Shown piece after piece: positions 1 to 9,964 of a stretch of DNA of 35,686 nt. The position numbers and the translations under genes were made by a program. The DNA comes from an uncultured Alphaproteobacteria bacterium. Lineage in GTDB: Bacteria > Pseudomonadota > Alphaproteobacteria > CAIYWZ01. Positions within the stretch are counted from its first letter, which is position 1. Each line of letters opens with the position of its first letter. The DNA lies in the NCBI GenBank assembly GCA_903930075.1, contig CAIYWZ010000110.1, positions 1-35,686 of the forward strand. Direction: 5' to 3'. Below the pieces are notes generated by a model. The model ran no database searches. It saw nothing but the letters and a program-made list of their open reading frames with translations, and had not been told where the DNA came from.

Positions 1-3
1 ACT

Positions 4-192
4 GTCATCTTAAAAGCTTTAGCTTTTGAGATCTCCCTTTTCTCCCGGCAGGGGGAGCGTTTGTGTAGGGGAAGGGGGATCCCCGCAAGCGAGGATGACG
101 GGGTGGGGTCGGATGACGGGGTGGGGTCGGATGAGGGCGGGGGGGGCGAGGATGACAACAGAAGGGGGGCTGAACGATGGAGTGAAATTCAC
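4..192. repeat. Composite palindromic intergenic repeat (copy A), truncated at left by the window edge
   Basis: Left arm GTCATCTT-AAAAGC-TTTA-GCTTTT-GAGATCTCCCTT (4-39); right arm AAGGGGGATCCCCGC-AA-GCGAGGATGAC (72-99). Same arm architecture as copies near 9.8, 12.8, 15.4 and 29.6 kb. Right boundary near 192 is approximate. Confidence 0.75.
93..145. repeat. G-rich 18-bp tandem repeat (two exact copies plus a partial third)
   Basis: GGATGACGGGGTGGGGTC at 93-110 and 111-128, then GGATGAGGGCGGGGGGGG. Confidence 0.85.
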
Positions 193-197
193 CCCAT

Positions 198-240
198 AAA
201 AAAACCCCCGGAAGATTGCGCTTGCCGGGGGGTTTGTTTT
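198..240 (-). terminator. Intrinsic terminator downstream of tpsA
   Basis: AAACCCCCGG ... CCGGGGGGTTT inverted repeat just after the tpsA stop; on the minus strand it is followed by a T run. Confidence 0.85.
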
Positions 241-263
241 AGTTACAGCTTAAGAAGCGCTTA

Positions 264-3200
264 TTATGCGCCGGCTGCTGTTTTTTTTGTTTTCGCTGCG
301 GCAACGGGTGTTGCTTTGGCGGATTTGGATGTGGTCTTTGGCGAAGAACCCACCATGCTTGTCTTGATCAAACGCTTCCAAAGGTTTTTATCAAGCTTTG
401 CTGTTCCTGCATCAACCTTTGTGTCCACAATCAATGTGTTTACAAAGGATGATCTTGCTTGAACAGTGGTTGACATATTGACCATATCGACCACTGACTT
501 CACCTTAGACAGGGCGCCTGCATAGGAGTTGAGATCTTTGTCTAGAGCAGATTTCACGAATGCGTCGAGTGCTGCACCATCAGCGGTTGTGTTCTGGAGA
601 TAATAGAATCCAGCCAGAGCGCCTTCCGTACCAGAGGCTAAGGTGTTATCAACAAACAACAGATCCGATGCGTAACTCAAAGCGGCGACATCCGATGCAT
701 CCTTGTTCAAAACACCAAGATTCGACCCTGAAGACAATGCGGTATAGTCAAAGCCTGCGATCGTGAGCGCGCTGCTTGCACCACCTTTGATACCTGCCGC
801 ACTGCTGTACTGCGTCAATTTATGCGTTTCTCCATCTGCTGCTGCAGTGAGCTTTGTTTCGTTCTCCCCTGAGACACTGACAGAAAGCGTTGTTCCGGCA
901 AAGTCTTTAAGCTTAACATTTGAAGAAGGAGCGCTGCCATTTTTAATGCTTAAAGCACCAAGAATTGATGAAGCGTCTAAGTCTAAAATATCCGCGTTGA
1001 TTGTCAATGCAACGTCTGCTGTGGTAATCAGATCATTATAGTTCCCGGCAACCGTCAAAGTTTTCACAGCACCCAAACTCTTAATTTTTGACCCTCCGTT
1101 CAAAAACACATTTGCAGATTTTGCATCTGCAAAGGTCACTTCCGTTGGAACCAAAGACGATCCAATACCCAAAGGCTGAACCTTACCAATGCTGTCTACG
1201 GCAGACAGAGACACAGTTGGTGCCACAACACTTGCACCGTCAACCCCAGAAAGATCAAACGCCGTTGTGATAAAGACAAGACCATTCTTAGATGACGAAT
1301 CTCCTAAGATTTTTGTCCCAACGAGATTATAGGTCGTGGATGTTCCTGGTACTGATGTTTTTGTGTCGTTAACAGCAAATGTTGTCACTGCAAACTTTGT
1401 TGCAGGGTTGATATCGATTCCACCATTAATGGTCAAACCGGCAAGCGTATATGTACGTTCGCCCGTTGTTGCAGTAGCACCACCATCGATTTTGAACGAA
1501 GTTGTTCCACCAAGCACCAAATTGTTTGCGATATTTGTGGGAAGACCTTGCCAAGTTACACTATTATCAAATGAAACCTTATCCCCCTCCTTCAAAGCAG
1601 AGTTGTCTGCTGTAATCCCCAGTGTATTGAGCGGACCGTAATAGACAGGATCGATCAAAGTTGAATCCACTGCATTTGAAGTAAACAACAATGTGTCATA
1701 CCCCGTTTGAACTCCAAGAAGCTTCAACACACCAGTTGTCGTTGTAAAGGAAGCCTTCGCCCCATTAACTGTCGATTCTTTAACATCCAAAGCATTTGTG
1801 CCATTGTTCAGAACGATGTTCTTCAAGTTTGCATCTGCTTTAAATGTTGCAACTTTGGTGAGTAAGGTTTTCGTATTTCCCACTGTGCCTGGAACAAAGT
1901 TTCCACCAAAGGTGAAATCTGTTGCGACAATATGTGGCGCAGTAGCTGGAGGTCCTGTAAGAACGTCAGCAGTCGCATTTGATGATGAATCAATGGTCAC
2001 ATTCCCTGTGACGATCAGCTTCACCGCGCCATTTGCTAAAAGACCAGTGGATGCCAAAGAACCTGCGCCTTTGAATTGCAAGTTACCTTTTTGAGTCACT
2101 GACAAAGCTCCAGTAACCGAAGATGCCTTGCTCAAAATCAATTGAGTGGATGTGTTTACAACTGTTGGTGCAATACCACTTTCGATCCACAAGTCTTTTG
2201 TCTCCGTATCATAGGAACCATTGGCATTGGCAAGTGTCAAAGTTGGTGACACGATTTTTTTATCGTCCGCATTGAATACACCATGTACTGAACCAGCATT
2301 GGAAGAGCCCAAATCAAGCTTTAAGCTGCTGGTTGGATTTGATGTTGTGAGCGGTCCGGACAATGTCAAGATGTCATTGACTGTTCCACCCAGTTCCACA
2401 CTCGATTCACCTGTTCCAGCGGCAGTCATTTTGGCTGTGATCTGACCGATCAATTTTGTAGTCAGCTTACCACCAACGGTTGCATTAAATGTTGCAGCAT
2501 TTGCAGCAGAGCCATCTCCTGCTTTCAAGTTCATATTGACGTCGCCATTTGTTACAACAGTCAACGCCGCACCTGGTGCAACGGTTGTATTTGTTGCACC
2601 AGCTCCTTCGTTAATGGAGGTTGCGTAAATATTCAGTTCGAGCAACTTTAGTTTTGTAACTATATCAAAATCTCCTGTCAAAAGAACGGACTGCGCAATT
2701 GTTTTATCGGCGTTTAATCCACCAATGGTCAATGATGTGACATCTACTCCTAAAGCTCTGGCTAATTGTGATCCAGTTGTAGAAAGGTCAAAGGCTGCGT
2801 TTGCACCGGAGAATCCTAAGGATACCGATGTTCCAGCAGACAAAGCGCTTGCTGCGAATGTAGGATAGCTATGGGTCATCAAGCTGATTGAACCTTTAGG
2901 CGCTGTAATTGTGGCACCACCTGCCCCTCCAGCTATCAATGCGGAATTTTCCCCTGTAGTCAGGCTGACGTTGCCATTAACAACATTAACAACCCCTCCA
3001 TTATTTCCAAGACTCAAAGGACCAGATGTTTTTACAGTTGCATCTCCAGTTCCCGAAACCAAAATCTGGTTTGCGGCCGCAGCCGTTGTCAGCGCTCCTG
3101 TCCCCGTAAAGGTCACATCCACGCCTGTGGCTGAATTCAAAACCAAACTCGAGATCGCATGTGCTCCTTGGTTAACAGTTGCTTTCACGCTTCCTGTTTT

Positions 3201-6200
3201 AGAATCCAGAGTCAATGTACCCGGTGCAGTAAAGACAAGCTTTCCAGGAGTGCTTATGGTCACATCTCCGTCGGTTGAAGTAATGGATGTATTCCCGCCA
3301 ACTTTCAAAACATGCGCCAATGTGAAGGCATCTTTTTGATCAAGCTGAAAGCCGCCGCCAACTGTTATGTCGGTTAAAAACTTCACTGAGCTATGTAGAG
3401 CACTTAGAGACAATCTACCTTCGGATTCAAATCCGTTCAAAGTGATCAGACCTGCATCCCCAATACCATTTGTTGTCTCCAGCTTCAACCCAAAGGCTCC
3501 TTTGACTTTGAAAGCAGTTCCTGTTGTGAGCTTTCCATTTGTGGCTTTAAATAATGAAACATTGCCAATTGTCAGCAGACCTGCCTTTGTCAAATCAATG
3601 TCGTGTGCTGATGTGGCATTAACCGCAGCTCCTCCTTCGAAAGCATCTGCAAGCGTAATTTTGCCGTCTGTTGCGGTCAAGGTTGCAGCTCCAGTGGAAG
3701 ACGAGCCGCCCGCGATGCTTAAATTTTTCTCTGCGAGCAAAGTTGTTGTTCCGGTGACGACCAAGCCATCTACGATTGTTAGATCACCCGCTGTTGCATT
3801 GAAATTGGCATTTGCGCCTGCTGTAACAAGACCATTCGTGGTAATTTTACCGCTTGTTGGCGTCAAAGTGAAGGCCCCACCAGCAACGTTTGCGCCGTTC
3901 GCGATGGTCAAATCACCGTTGGATGCAATAATTGTGGCAGCACCGCCCACAGTGACCAAACTGTTAATAGAGATTCCATCGATCATAGGTGCATCCGCTG
4001 CTGCATTACCCAGCATAACATTTGCGCCTGTGTAAGTGACAATTGCAGCGCCATTCGTTGTTTGCAGACCAATCATACCACCATCAACCATGGCAAAATG
4101 CGCATCAGCGGGAGTACCCTGATCATCAGTAATCGATACACCTTTGAGCATCAAATTCTTTGCAGAGATTTTTGTTGCGGTAGAAACTACAATTTTACCC
4201 CCCGTTGACACGGCCACTGACCCCGTTGACACGAGCGCATTCGCTGTAGAATCCCCCACGAAGGAAATATTGGCGTTGGCTGCACCCGTCACACTGAAAA
4301 CAGACGCATCTGTATCCATTGTGAAGTTAAACAACTTGCCTGCACGTGTGGTAGGAGGAGCACTTAATGTTGATGTCCAATCGGCAACTTCGCCTCCTGC
4401 CCCAGCACCAAAGTTGACGATACTAGCAGCGTTAGCGTTCACCACATGAAATTTGGCATTTGTGGATTGACCAAGAACAGTTACGGTACTAGCGGTACCA
4501 ACGGTACCAGTTCCAATCTTCAAACGCGCAGTTTCAATGGGCACTGTTGGCGTTCCATGACCACCGGCAGACCATCCACCAATTGTTTCAGCTTGCAAAA
4601 CAAGAGTTGATCCGTCGTAGAGTGAAATCAATCCTTCTTCTCCATCAAGACTGAGACGAGTATTAACAGTATCAAACGTTCCACTTGTTCCACCCGTCCC
4701 TGGTGCATAGCCAACGGAAGAACCGTTGAGCACGATGGTGGATATGTCTGTTGATACTAAAGGCTTTACAAATGTATGTGAAATATAAATAGGTTGATTT
4801 GCAACACTGTTTGCATCTGTTGCAAAAAGAGAGAAGTTTCCTGCACCAAGACTCAAACCACCTGCTTGAACAGAAGTGAGTGCTGTACCATCCGTATCTT
4901 TCAACCCATAGTTTGCAGGTGACGCATACACACCGTTTCCTTCATCTGCAGCAACGGCTGTTGTTGTTCCAATGGCGGCTGTACCTGTAACTTGAATATA
5001 GGCGTCTCCTGTGAAGATTCCACCCACAATACCTGTTCCAAGTGTGGTATCAGATACTGGTGTCCACCAGAGCCTTTTATTCAGGTTCACCTCTGCTGTT
5101 GCTGTGCCAAACACCCCTGTTTCACCAACGGTTGAACCGGTTCCGCCTGCAAGGATAAGACCATATCCTGCAATAGCCACGCTTGGATTGTTCACGGCAA
5201 CTTTTACAACGTTGTTTGCACCACCAAATTGGATCAAACCATTGGGTGAAGAGATTGCAACTTCTGTGCTCGTAAGAAGTACATCCGAGCGTTCTCCCAA
5301 AAGAAGGCTTCCTCCGTTAGCAAAACCAACGGTGACTGCCCCATTTCCACCAAGAATTGTCAGCCCCTTTGTCAGCTTTGCTTCTTTATCTGTTGTAAAG
5401 GTTTGCGCTGCAATGGATGTTCCGGTGACGGAGTAAACACGGTTAGTATCACTCAATAGAACCGAAATATTTCCAGGATTTGCAACTGATGGTGCATTTG
5501 TTGTTGCTTCCAACTTAACTTGCGCTGTCGCATTTCCGGTTCCGTTATACGTCACAGCAATTGGGTTTGTTTTACCAATTTTCCCCGTCGTTGTCAGATT
5601 GCCCGCATCTTGCAGGGCATACAAAGAAACCTTTGATCCTGAAATTGCATGGGTATCACCGTCAATCGCACCTGCCTTAATGAAGATCAACCCATCCTCA
5701 GCCGAAACTGACGAGTGAGTATTATCGCCATTTAATGTCAACACCTTATGATTTGTGGTTGCACCCGTTGTGGCATCACGATCTGGATCGAGAGCGTCGA
5801 TAAGAATCGTTCCTGTTCCTGTAACTTTAATCCCTGTAGCAACGGCAGTCAGACCTGCCACTGAATTGGCTTTTTCAGCAAACCCAAGCTCCATAGAGGT
5901 GAGCGGTTGCAAATAAATGCTTCCTGTGCTCGGGGTTGTTCCAGAGATGTTAGATGCTATAGCGTTAAAACCAGCTTGACCATCTACACTTTTGAGACGA
6001 ATGAGATGATCATAACTTCCGATATCCCCTAATTTTGCATTCAAAGAAAAAGCACTATCGCTACCAGTAGTGGAGTTCGGCATATCTAAATAATGACCCG
6101 TTGCACCGGTAATGGCCTTGCCAGATTCAATGATGATCGCAGTAGATGCTCCCAGCGCGGTGATTGTTCCAATCGTACCATCTTTTGCTTTTTTTAAATT

Positions 6201-9200
6201 CACGGATCCATTTGCGTCACTGGAAATTGCAGCTGCACCATTGGTTGTGATCACAGACCAGAGATATCCGGAAGCGTCTTTAGCAAGTGCTGTGCTTGTC
6301 GTTGCAGGAGCAACAGCTGCGCCGCCTGTTCCAAAATGAGGAATCAAAAGACCACCTGTTGAATCAGTTGTTGCATCTGTGATACCAACATTCAAGACAG
6401 AAGCTCCAATGCTTTGAACGTTGAAGATACCTGCACTACCGTTAAACCCAACCAAGGATCCGGATGCGTTTACAGGGATATATTTGTCCTTCTCACCAAC
6501 AGTACCCGGACTCGCGTCACCTGAGATCAACGCAACATTTTTACCCTTGATCACAGCTTGTGTGTTACCTGCGTTTGCACTTGAAAGAATGTTTGTTGCG
6601 GCTCTGATAATCACATCACCAGAAGTTACAATCGATCCACCAAAATAGGACGGATGAAGAGGGCTACTTGTAAATTCTGCAAGATGAAATGATCCATTGG
6701 CACCATCGACTTGAACCACAACATCACCTGTTGCTTTGAGTCCAAACATTGTGGAGTTTGCGACTTTTCCTGGTGTCGATTCCGAGTGTACTTTTACTGT
6801 TCCAGTCAGGAATGAAACTCCATCACCTGCTGGTGTTCCAAATGCAGGAGCCGTGGCAGTATCATACTTCCAGTATCCGCCATTTAAAGCTCCGACAGTA
6901 GAAGGAACGAAGTCATCACGTAGGAGTTTTTGAAGAACGGGTTCGTAAACGTCAGTACCTACACCTCCTGTGAGATGGCCTAAATCAACACCTTGTGTAT
7001 ATCCGGTACCCGCTGCATCTGTTGCCTTAAGATAAACATTCCCGCCTACATTTCCAGCAACTTTAATACCGCCTGCTGCATTGGCATAACCATTCGAAAT
7101 TACAAGAGCTTGATCTGAAGTTCCCACATCTCCAAAGGTTGTATTAAAGATAAACGGTGTGGCAGAGTTTGCTGCGTTTGCAGTTTGTAATCCGGTGGTT
7201 ACAGTAGCTTGGTATCCATAAAGAATATTTCCCTTAGATGACGCACTCGTACCGGTTGTGTTGCTGATGAAAACATATTCTCCATGACCAGCGTTACCAG
7301 CAGTTGTTGGCGCAACGACGTTGGTCAGCCTGATTTGACCAGTTGCTCCACCGTTGTTTTCCAAAGAAATCGTAATAGATTTTCCATCCGTTCCAACGCC
7401 ACCTGTAATAGTTGCCCCACGGCTCATAATGATTCCGCGTGACGTATCAATCTGACCAGTTGCTCCATATGCAGCAGAAGTGGATGAATAAGTCGTATCC
7501 CTGGATCCAGCAGTAATAATGATGTTTGAACCACCGTTAGCAGCTTTATCACCTGTGATATTGGCACCAATATAAACTTTGCGTCCAGCCTTAATCGTCA
7601 AATCACCAGCATTTCCTGAACTTGTCAAAGCACCCAAAATTACAACGTCGTTGGAGGCATACAATGCAACGCTTCCGTGGGCTGCTCCGTTAGCAGCAGA
7701 TCCCCATTGAGCGGAGAGTTGATCTGCATCAAGGATCACTGTTGCGCCTGCAGAAGAGTCAAAATTTAAACCCCATGTTGTTGCACCCATAGATCCACCT
7801 GTAGAACCACCAAGAGCACTGTTCGCATCCGTGTTCAGAACAGGAGCACCGAATGTAGCCGCATCAGCAGAACGAGCAATGTTGTTTGCATTGCCAGCAG
7901 TACCCTTTGAGATATAGTTAGCAAGAAACGTAGGCATATCGGTATATCCAAAATCTGCCGCTGTATTTGCACTGATTCCAGAAGCAACCCCAGCACCAAA
8001 GTCTGCAAGACCAGCTGGACTCAAGGCAGCTGAATTCGTACCGCCATTTGCTCCTTGAATTTCAGCAAGAGCAGATGCATATGTTGTAATAACTGTAGCA
8101 GCACCGTTACCATAATGACCATTTGCACCATTTGCATTTCCAGCCCAATAGTTCCCATTAAAGAACCCAGTTGGAACAACCAAAATGTTCTTTGGGTCAT
8201 ACAAAACCAAACCTGCACCTGAAGTCAGGGTTGGAAGAATAGCATCTACGGTGAGAACTGTTTTCAAAACGTTAATGAATTGTTGTTGGGTAATTTTTGC
8301 CTTCGCAAGGTCATCACGGGCCTTTTCAAGAGCTTTTTCACGGGGTTCGAGTTCATCAAAGGCTTTCTTGGATCCAACCCAGATGGCACCGGAGATTTCG
8401 ACGACTCCGCCTTGGGATTTGATTTGTGCGTCTGTCACTGTGTTTCCTTGGGACCAAATCACAGCTTTGTCTGCAGCGTTAATAACAACGCCTTTGTCCA
8501 AAGTTGTTTCGGCGGAGTTTTCACCAGCCTTAAAGAATCCTGATTTTTGAGCAATGGCAGTTTTCTGCGCATCTGTTGTGGCAACGCGTGCAAGATACTG
8601 TGCATCTGCTTTTCCACCGAACCATTCACCGCCGACCAAAACTGTTTTTGCATCCAGTGTTGTGCCTTCGCGAACGTCCACTTTTGTTCCCTTAACCGCA
8701 ATGTTCTTTGCAGTCACATCTGCCTTTACAACAGTCAACGCTGCATTTCCGCCGATGATGATATCATCACCTACCAACTGCGCATTGTATGCTCCTTGGT
8801 CTTTAACGTTTACGACATCGCGGATTGCCTTGAGGGCCGCTTCGGATGTCAAGATCACGAAACCATCGCCTGCATTTACTTTGGAAGCCAGGGCTTTTGC
8901 TTGTTCAAGTGTGTGGGATTCGACTTCGAAGCTTGTTAAACCATCACCATAAAGGTCGATGGAGGCTTTGCCGTTGCCTGCAACATAGGCTTGCGTTTTT
9001 GCTGAAACATAACCATTGTTCAAATCCATGTTGGGCGCGAAGAAAACGGCCATGCCATTTTCGCCAACGGTTATTTTTCCGCCGGCCACATAGACGGCCT
9101 CTGGATTGACGGATTTGTAAGAAACGTTTGTGTCTTGGATGCCGGTGATCTCTTTACCTGCGGCGATGGTGAGGGCGGCCACGTTAATTTCGGCTCCATT

Positions 9201-9683
9201 GCCCATGATCACGGATCCAGGCGTTGTGATGACAACTTGTGTGTTGGACTGGATTTTCCCAAAAATAGCGGATTCGGAATTCTTGGAAACTTCTGAGGCT
9301 GCCTTAAGAATGAGCACAGAATTCGCCCCAAGGTCACCTGTGGCCTTCAGGATTGCGTCTTTTCCGATCAAAATGCCGCGGTTGGGTACATATTCAACCT
9401 CTGCTTTTGTGCCGGAGAAGGCGAAGTTTGCGACTCTGTTGAGTTGGTCGATTTTTTGTAGGGACAAATCTGCGCTCTTTTTAAAGTGCGCGAATGCGGG
9501 GCCTTGGTATTGTTTTCCCAGTGCTTTATCGGCCGCGGCTGAGTTATTCACGCAGACGACTTTGGGTGCATGCGCTGTGGCAGTCATACCATGGGCGGCA
9601 TTTGAGGCCATCACGACAATGGAGCCCAAGGCTGGGGCAACTAAGGATGAGGTATTTTTTAAGAGTTTTTTTAAAGAAGTCAT
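264..9683 (-). CDS. TpsA-type filamentous haemagglutinin/adhesin-like exoprotein
   Basis: Single 3139-aa ORF; signal-like N-terminus; TPS-like segment (GSVIMGNGAEINVAALTI ... GGKITVGENGMAVFFAPNMDLNNGYVSAKTQAYVAGNG); long beta-helix-like G/N/T/A-rich repeats; TpsB partner gene immediately upstream; SD-like TAAGGA before ATG. Confidence 0.9.
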   Translation of the reverse strand: MTSLKKLLKNTSSLVAPALGSIVVMASNAAHGMTATAHAPKVVCVNNSAAADKALGKQYQGPAFAHFKKSADLSLQKIDQLNRVANFAFSGTKAEVEYVPNRGILIGKDAILKATGDLGANSVLILKAASEVSKNSESAIFGKIQSNTQVVITTPGSVIMGNGAEINVAALTIAAGKEITGIQDTNVSYKSVNPEAVYVAGGKITVGENGMAVFFAPNMDLNNGYVSAKTQAYVAGNGKASIDLYGDGLTSFEVESHTLEQAKALASKVNAGDGFVILTSEAALKAIRDVVNVKDQGAYNAQLVGDDIIIGGNAALTVVKADVTAKNIAVKGTKVDVREGTTLDAKTVLVGGEWFGGKADAQYLARVATTDAQKTAIAQKSGFFKAGENSAETTLDKGVVINAADKAVIWSQGNTVTDAQIKSQGGVVEISGAIWVGSKKAFDELEPREKALEKARDDLAKAKITQQQFINVLKTVLTVDAILPTLTSGAGLVLYDPKNILVVPTGFFNGNYWAGNANGANGHYGNGAATVITTYASALAEIQGANGGTNSAALSPAGLADFGAGVASGISANTAADFGYTDMPTFLANYISKGTAGNANNIARSADAATFGAPVLNTDANSALGGSTGGSMGATTWGLNFDSSAGATVILDADQLSAQWGSAANGAAHGSVALYASNDVVILGALTSSGNAGDLTIKAGRKVYIGANITGDKAANGGSNIIITAGSRDTTYSSTSAAYGATGQIDTSRGIIMSRGATITGGVGTDGKSITISLENNGGATGQIRLTNVVAPTTAGNAGHGEYVFISNTTGTSASSKGNILYGYQATVTTGLQTANAANSATPFIFNTTFGDVGTSDQALVISNGYANAAGGIKVAGNVGGNVYLKATDAAGTGYTQGVDLGHLTGGVGTDVYEPVLQKLLRDDFVPSTVGALNGGYWKYDTATAPAFGTPAGDGVSFLTGTVKVHSESTPGKVANSTMFGLKATGDVVVQVDGANGSFHLAEFTSSPLHPSYFGGSIVTSGDVIIRAATNILSSANAGNTQAVIKGKNVALISGDASPGTVGEKDKYIPVNASGSLVGFNGSAGIFNVQSIGASVLNVGITDATTDSTGGLLIPHFGTGGAAVAPATTSTALAKDASGYLWSVITTNGAAAISSDANGSVNLKKAKDGTIGTITALGASTAIIIESGKAITGATGHYLDMPNSTTGSDSAFSLNAKLGDIGSYDHLIRLKSVDGQAGFNAIASNISGTTPSTGSIYLQPLTSMELGFAEKANSVAGLTAVATGIKVTGTGTILIDALDPDRDATTGATTNHKVLTLNGDNTHSSVSAEDGLIFIKAGAIDGDTHAISGSKVSLYALQDAGNLTTTGKIGKTNPIAVTYNGTGNATAQVKLEATTNAPSVANPGNISVLLSDTNRVYSVTGTSIAAQTFTTDKEAKLTKGLTILGGNGAVTVGFANGGSLLLGERSDVLLTSTEVAISSPNGLIQFGGANNVVKVAVNNPSVAIAGYGLILAGGTGSTVGETGVFGTATAEVNLNKRLWWTPVSDTTLGTGIVGGIFTGDAYIQVTGTAAIGTTTAVAADEGNGVYASPANYGLKDTDGTALTSVQAGGLSLGAGNFSLFATDANSVANQPIYISHTFVKPLVSTDISTIVLNGSSVGYAPGTGGTSGTFDTVNTRLSLDGEEGLISLYDGSTLVLQAETIGGWSAGGHGTPTVPIETARLKIGTGTVGTASTVTVLGQSTNAKFHVVNANAASIVNFGAGAGGEVADWTSTLSAPPTTRAGKLFNFTMDTDASVFSVTGAANANISFVGDSTANALVSTGSVAVSTGGKIVVSTATKISAKNLMLKGVSITDDQGTPADAHFAMVDGGMIGLQTTNGAAIVTYTGANVMLGNAAADAPMIDGISINSLVTVGGAATIIASNGDLTIANGANVAGGAFTLTPTSGKITTNGLVTAGANANFNATAGDLTIVDGLVVTGTTTLLAEKNLSIAGGSSSTGAATLTATDGKITLADAFEGGAAVNATSAHDIDLTKAGLLTIGNVSLFKATNGKLTTGTAFKVKGAFGLKLETTNGIGDAGLITLNGFESEGRLSLSALHSSVKFLTDITVGGGFQLDQKDAFTLAHVLKVGGNTSITSTDGDVTISTPGKLVFTAPGTLTLDSKTGSVKATVNQGAHAISSLVLNSATGVDVTFTGTGALTTAAAANQILVSGTGDATVKTSGPLSLGNNGGVVNVVNGNVSLTTGENSALIAGGAGGATITAPKGSISLMTHSYPTFAASALSAGTSVSLGFSGANAAFDLSTTGSQLARALGVDVTSLTIGGLNADKTIAQSVLLTGDFDIVTKLKLLELNIYATSINEGAGATNTTVAPGAALTVVTNGDVNMNLKAGDGSAANAATFNATVGGKLTTKLIGQITAKMTAAGTGESSVELGGTVNDILTLSGPLTTSNPTSSLKLDLGSSNAGSVHGVFNADDKKIVSPTLTLANANGSYDTETKDLWIESGIAPTVVNTSTQLILSKASSVTGALSVTQKGNLQFKGAGSLASTGLLANGAVKLIVTGNVTIDSSSNATADVLTGPPATAPHIVATDFTFGGNFVPGTVGNTKTLLTKVATFKADANLKNIVLNNGTNALDVKESTVNGAKASFTTTTGVLKLLGVQTGYDTLLFTSNAVDSTLIDPVYYGPLNTLGITADNSALKEGDKVSFDNSVTWQGLPTNIANNLVLGGTTSFKIDGGATATTGERTYTLAGLTINGGIDINPATKFAVTTFAVNDTKTSVPGTSTTYNLVGTKILGDSSSKNGLVFITTAFDLSGVDGASVVAPTVSLSAVDSIGKVQPLGIGSSLVPTEVTFADAKSANVFLNGGSKIKSLGAVKTLTVAGNYNDLITTADVALTINADILDLDASSILGALSIKNGSAPSSNVKLKDFAGTTLSVSVSGENETKLTAAADGETHKLTQYSSAAGIKGGASSALTIAGFDYTALSSGSNLGVLNKDASDVAALSYASDLLFVDNTLASGTEGALAGFYYLQNTTADGAALDAFVKSALDKDLNSYAGALSKVKSVVDMVNMSTTVQARSSFVNTLIVDTKVDAGTAKLDKNLWKRLIKTSMVGSSPKTTSKSAKATPVAAAKTKKTAAGA

Positions 9684-9732
9684 ATTTTTATTCCTTATTT
9701 TTTGTTTACGATTTCGTTTTTTGTTTGCTTCT

Positions 9733-9949
9733 AAGGGAGACCCCCGAATCTAAAGCTTCGAGGATGACCCAAAGGATTGTGTTGTGGTTCTAAGGGAGAT
9801 CATCAGGAACTAAAGTTCCGAGGATGACGCGTAAGGGGAGTAGTGTTCATGGACTCTGGTCCGTCATCCTTGCAAGTTTTAACTCACTCGGATCTCCCTT
9901 TTCTGCTGGCCTCATCCTCGAAACGTTTTACGTTTCGGGGATCTCCCTT
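9733..9949. repeat. Four palindromic arms in the tpsB-tpsA intergenic region (copy E cluster)
   Basis: Right-type arms at 9733-9768 and 9792-9828 (GAATCTAAAGCTTC; GGAACTAAAGTTCC, each ending CGAGGATGAC). Left-type arms at 9863-9900 and 9911-9949 (TCATCCTCGAAACGTTTTACGTTTCGGGGATCTCCCTT). Confidence 0.8.
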
Positions 9950-9964
9950 AAGGCCAAAAATTCA

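Noticed and set aside
61-462. 133-aa plus-strand ORF at the left edge
   Set aside because: It runs through the G-rich tandem repeat and terminator and into the antisense of the tpsA 3' end; almost certainly spurious.
3367-4035. 222-aa plus-strand ORF (and many similar plus-strand ORFs at 1336-9753) opposite tpsA
   Set aside because: They lie wholly antisense to a continuous 3139-aa coding frame. Composition is Val/Pro/Ala-rich, as expected from the complement of repetitive Thr/Gly/Ala codons, with no recognisable domain.
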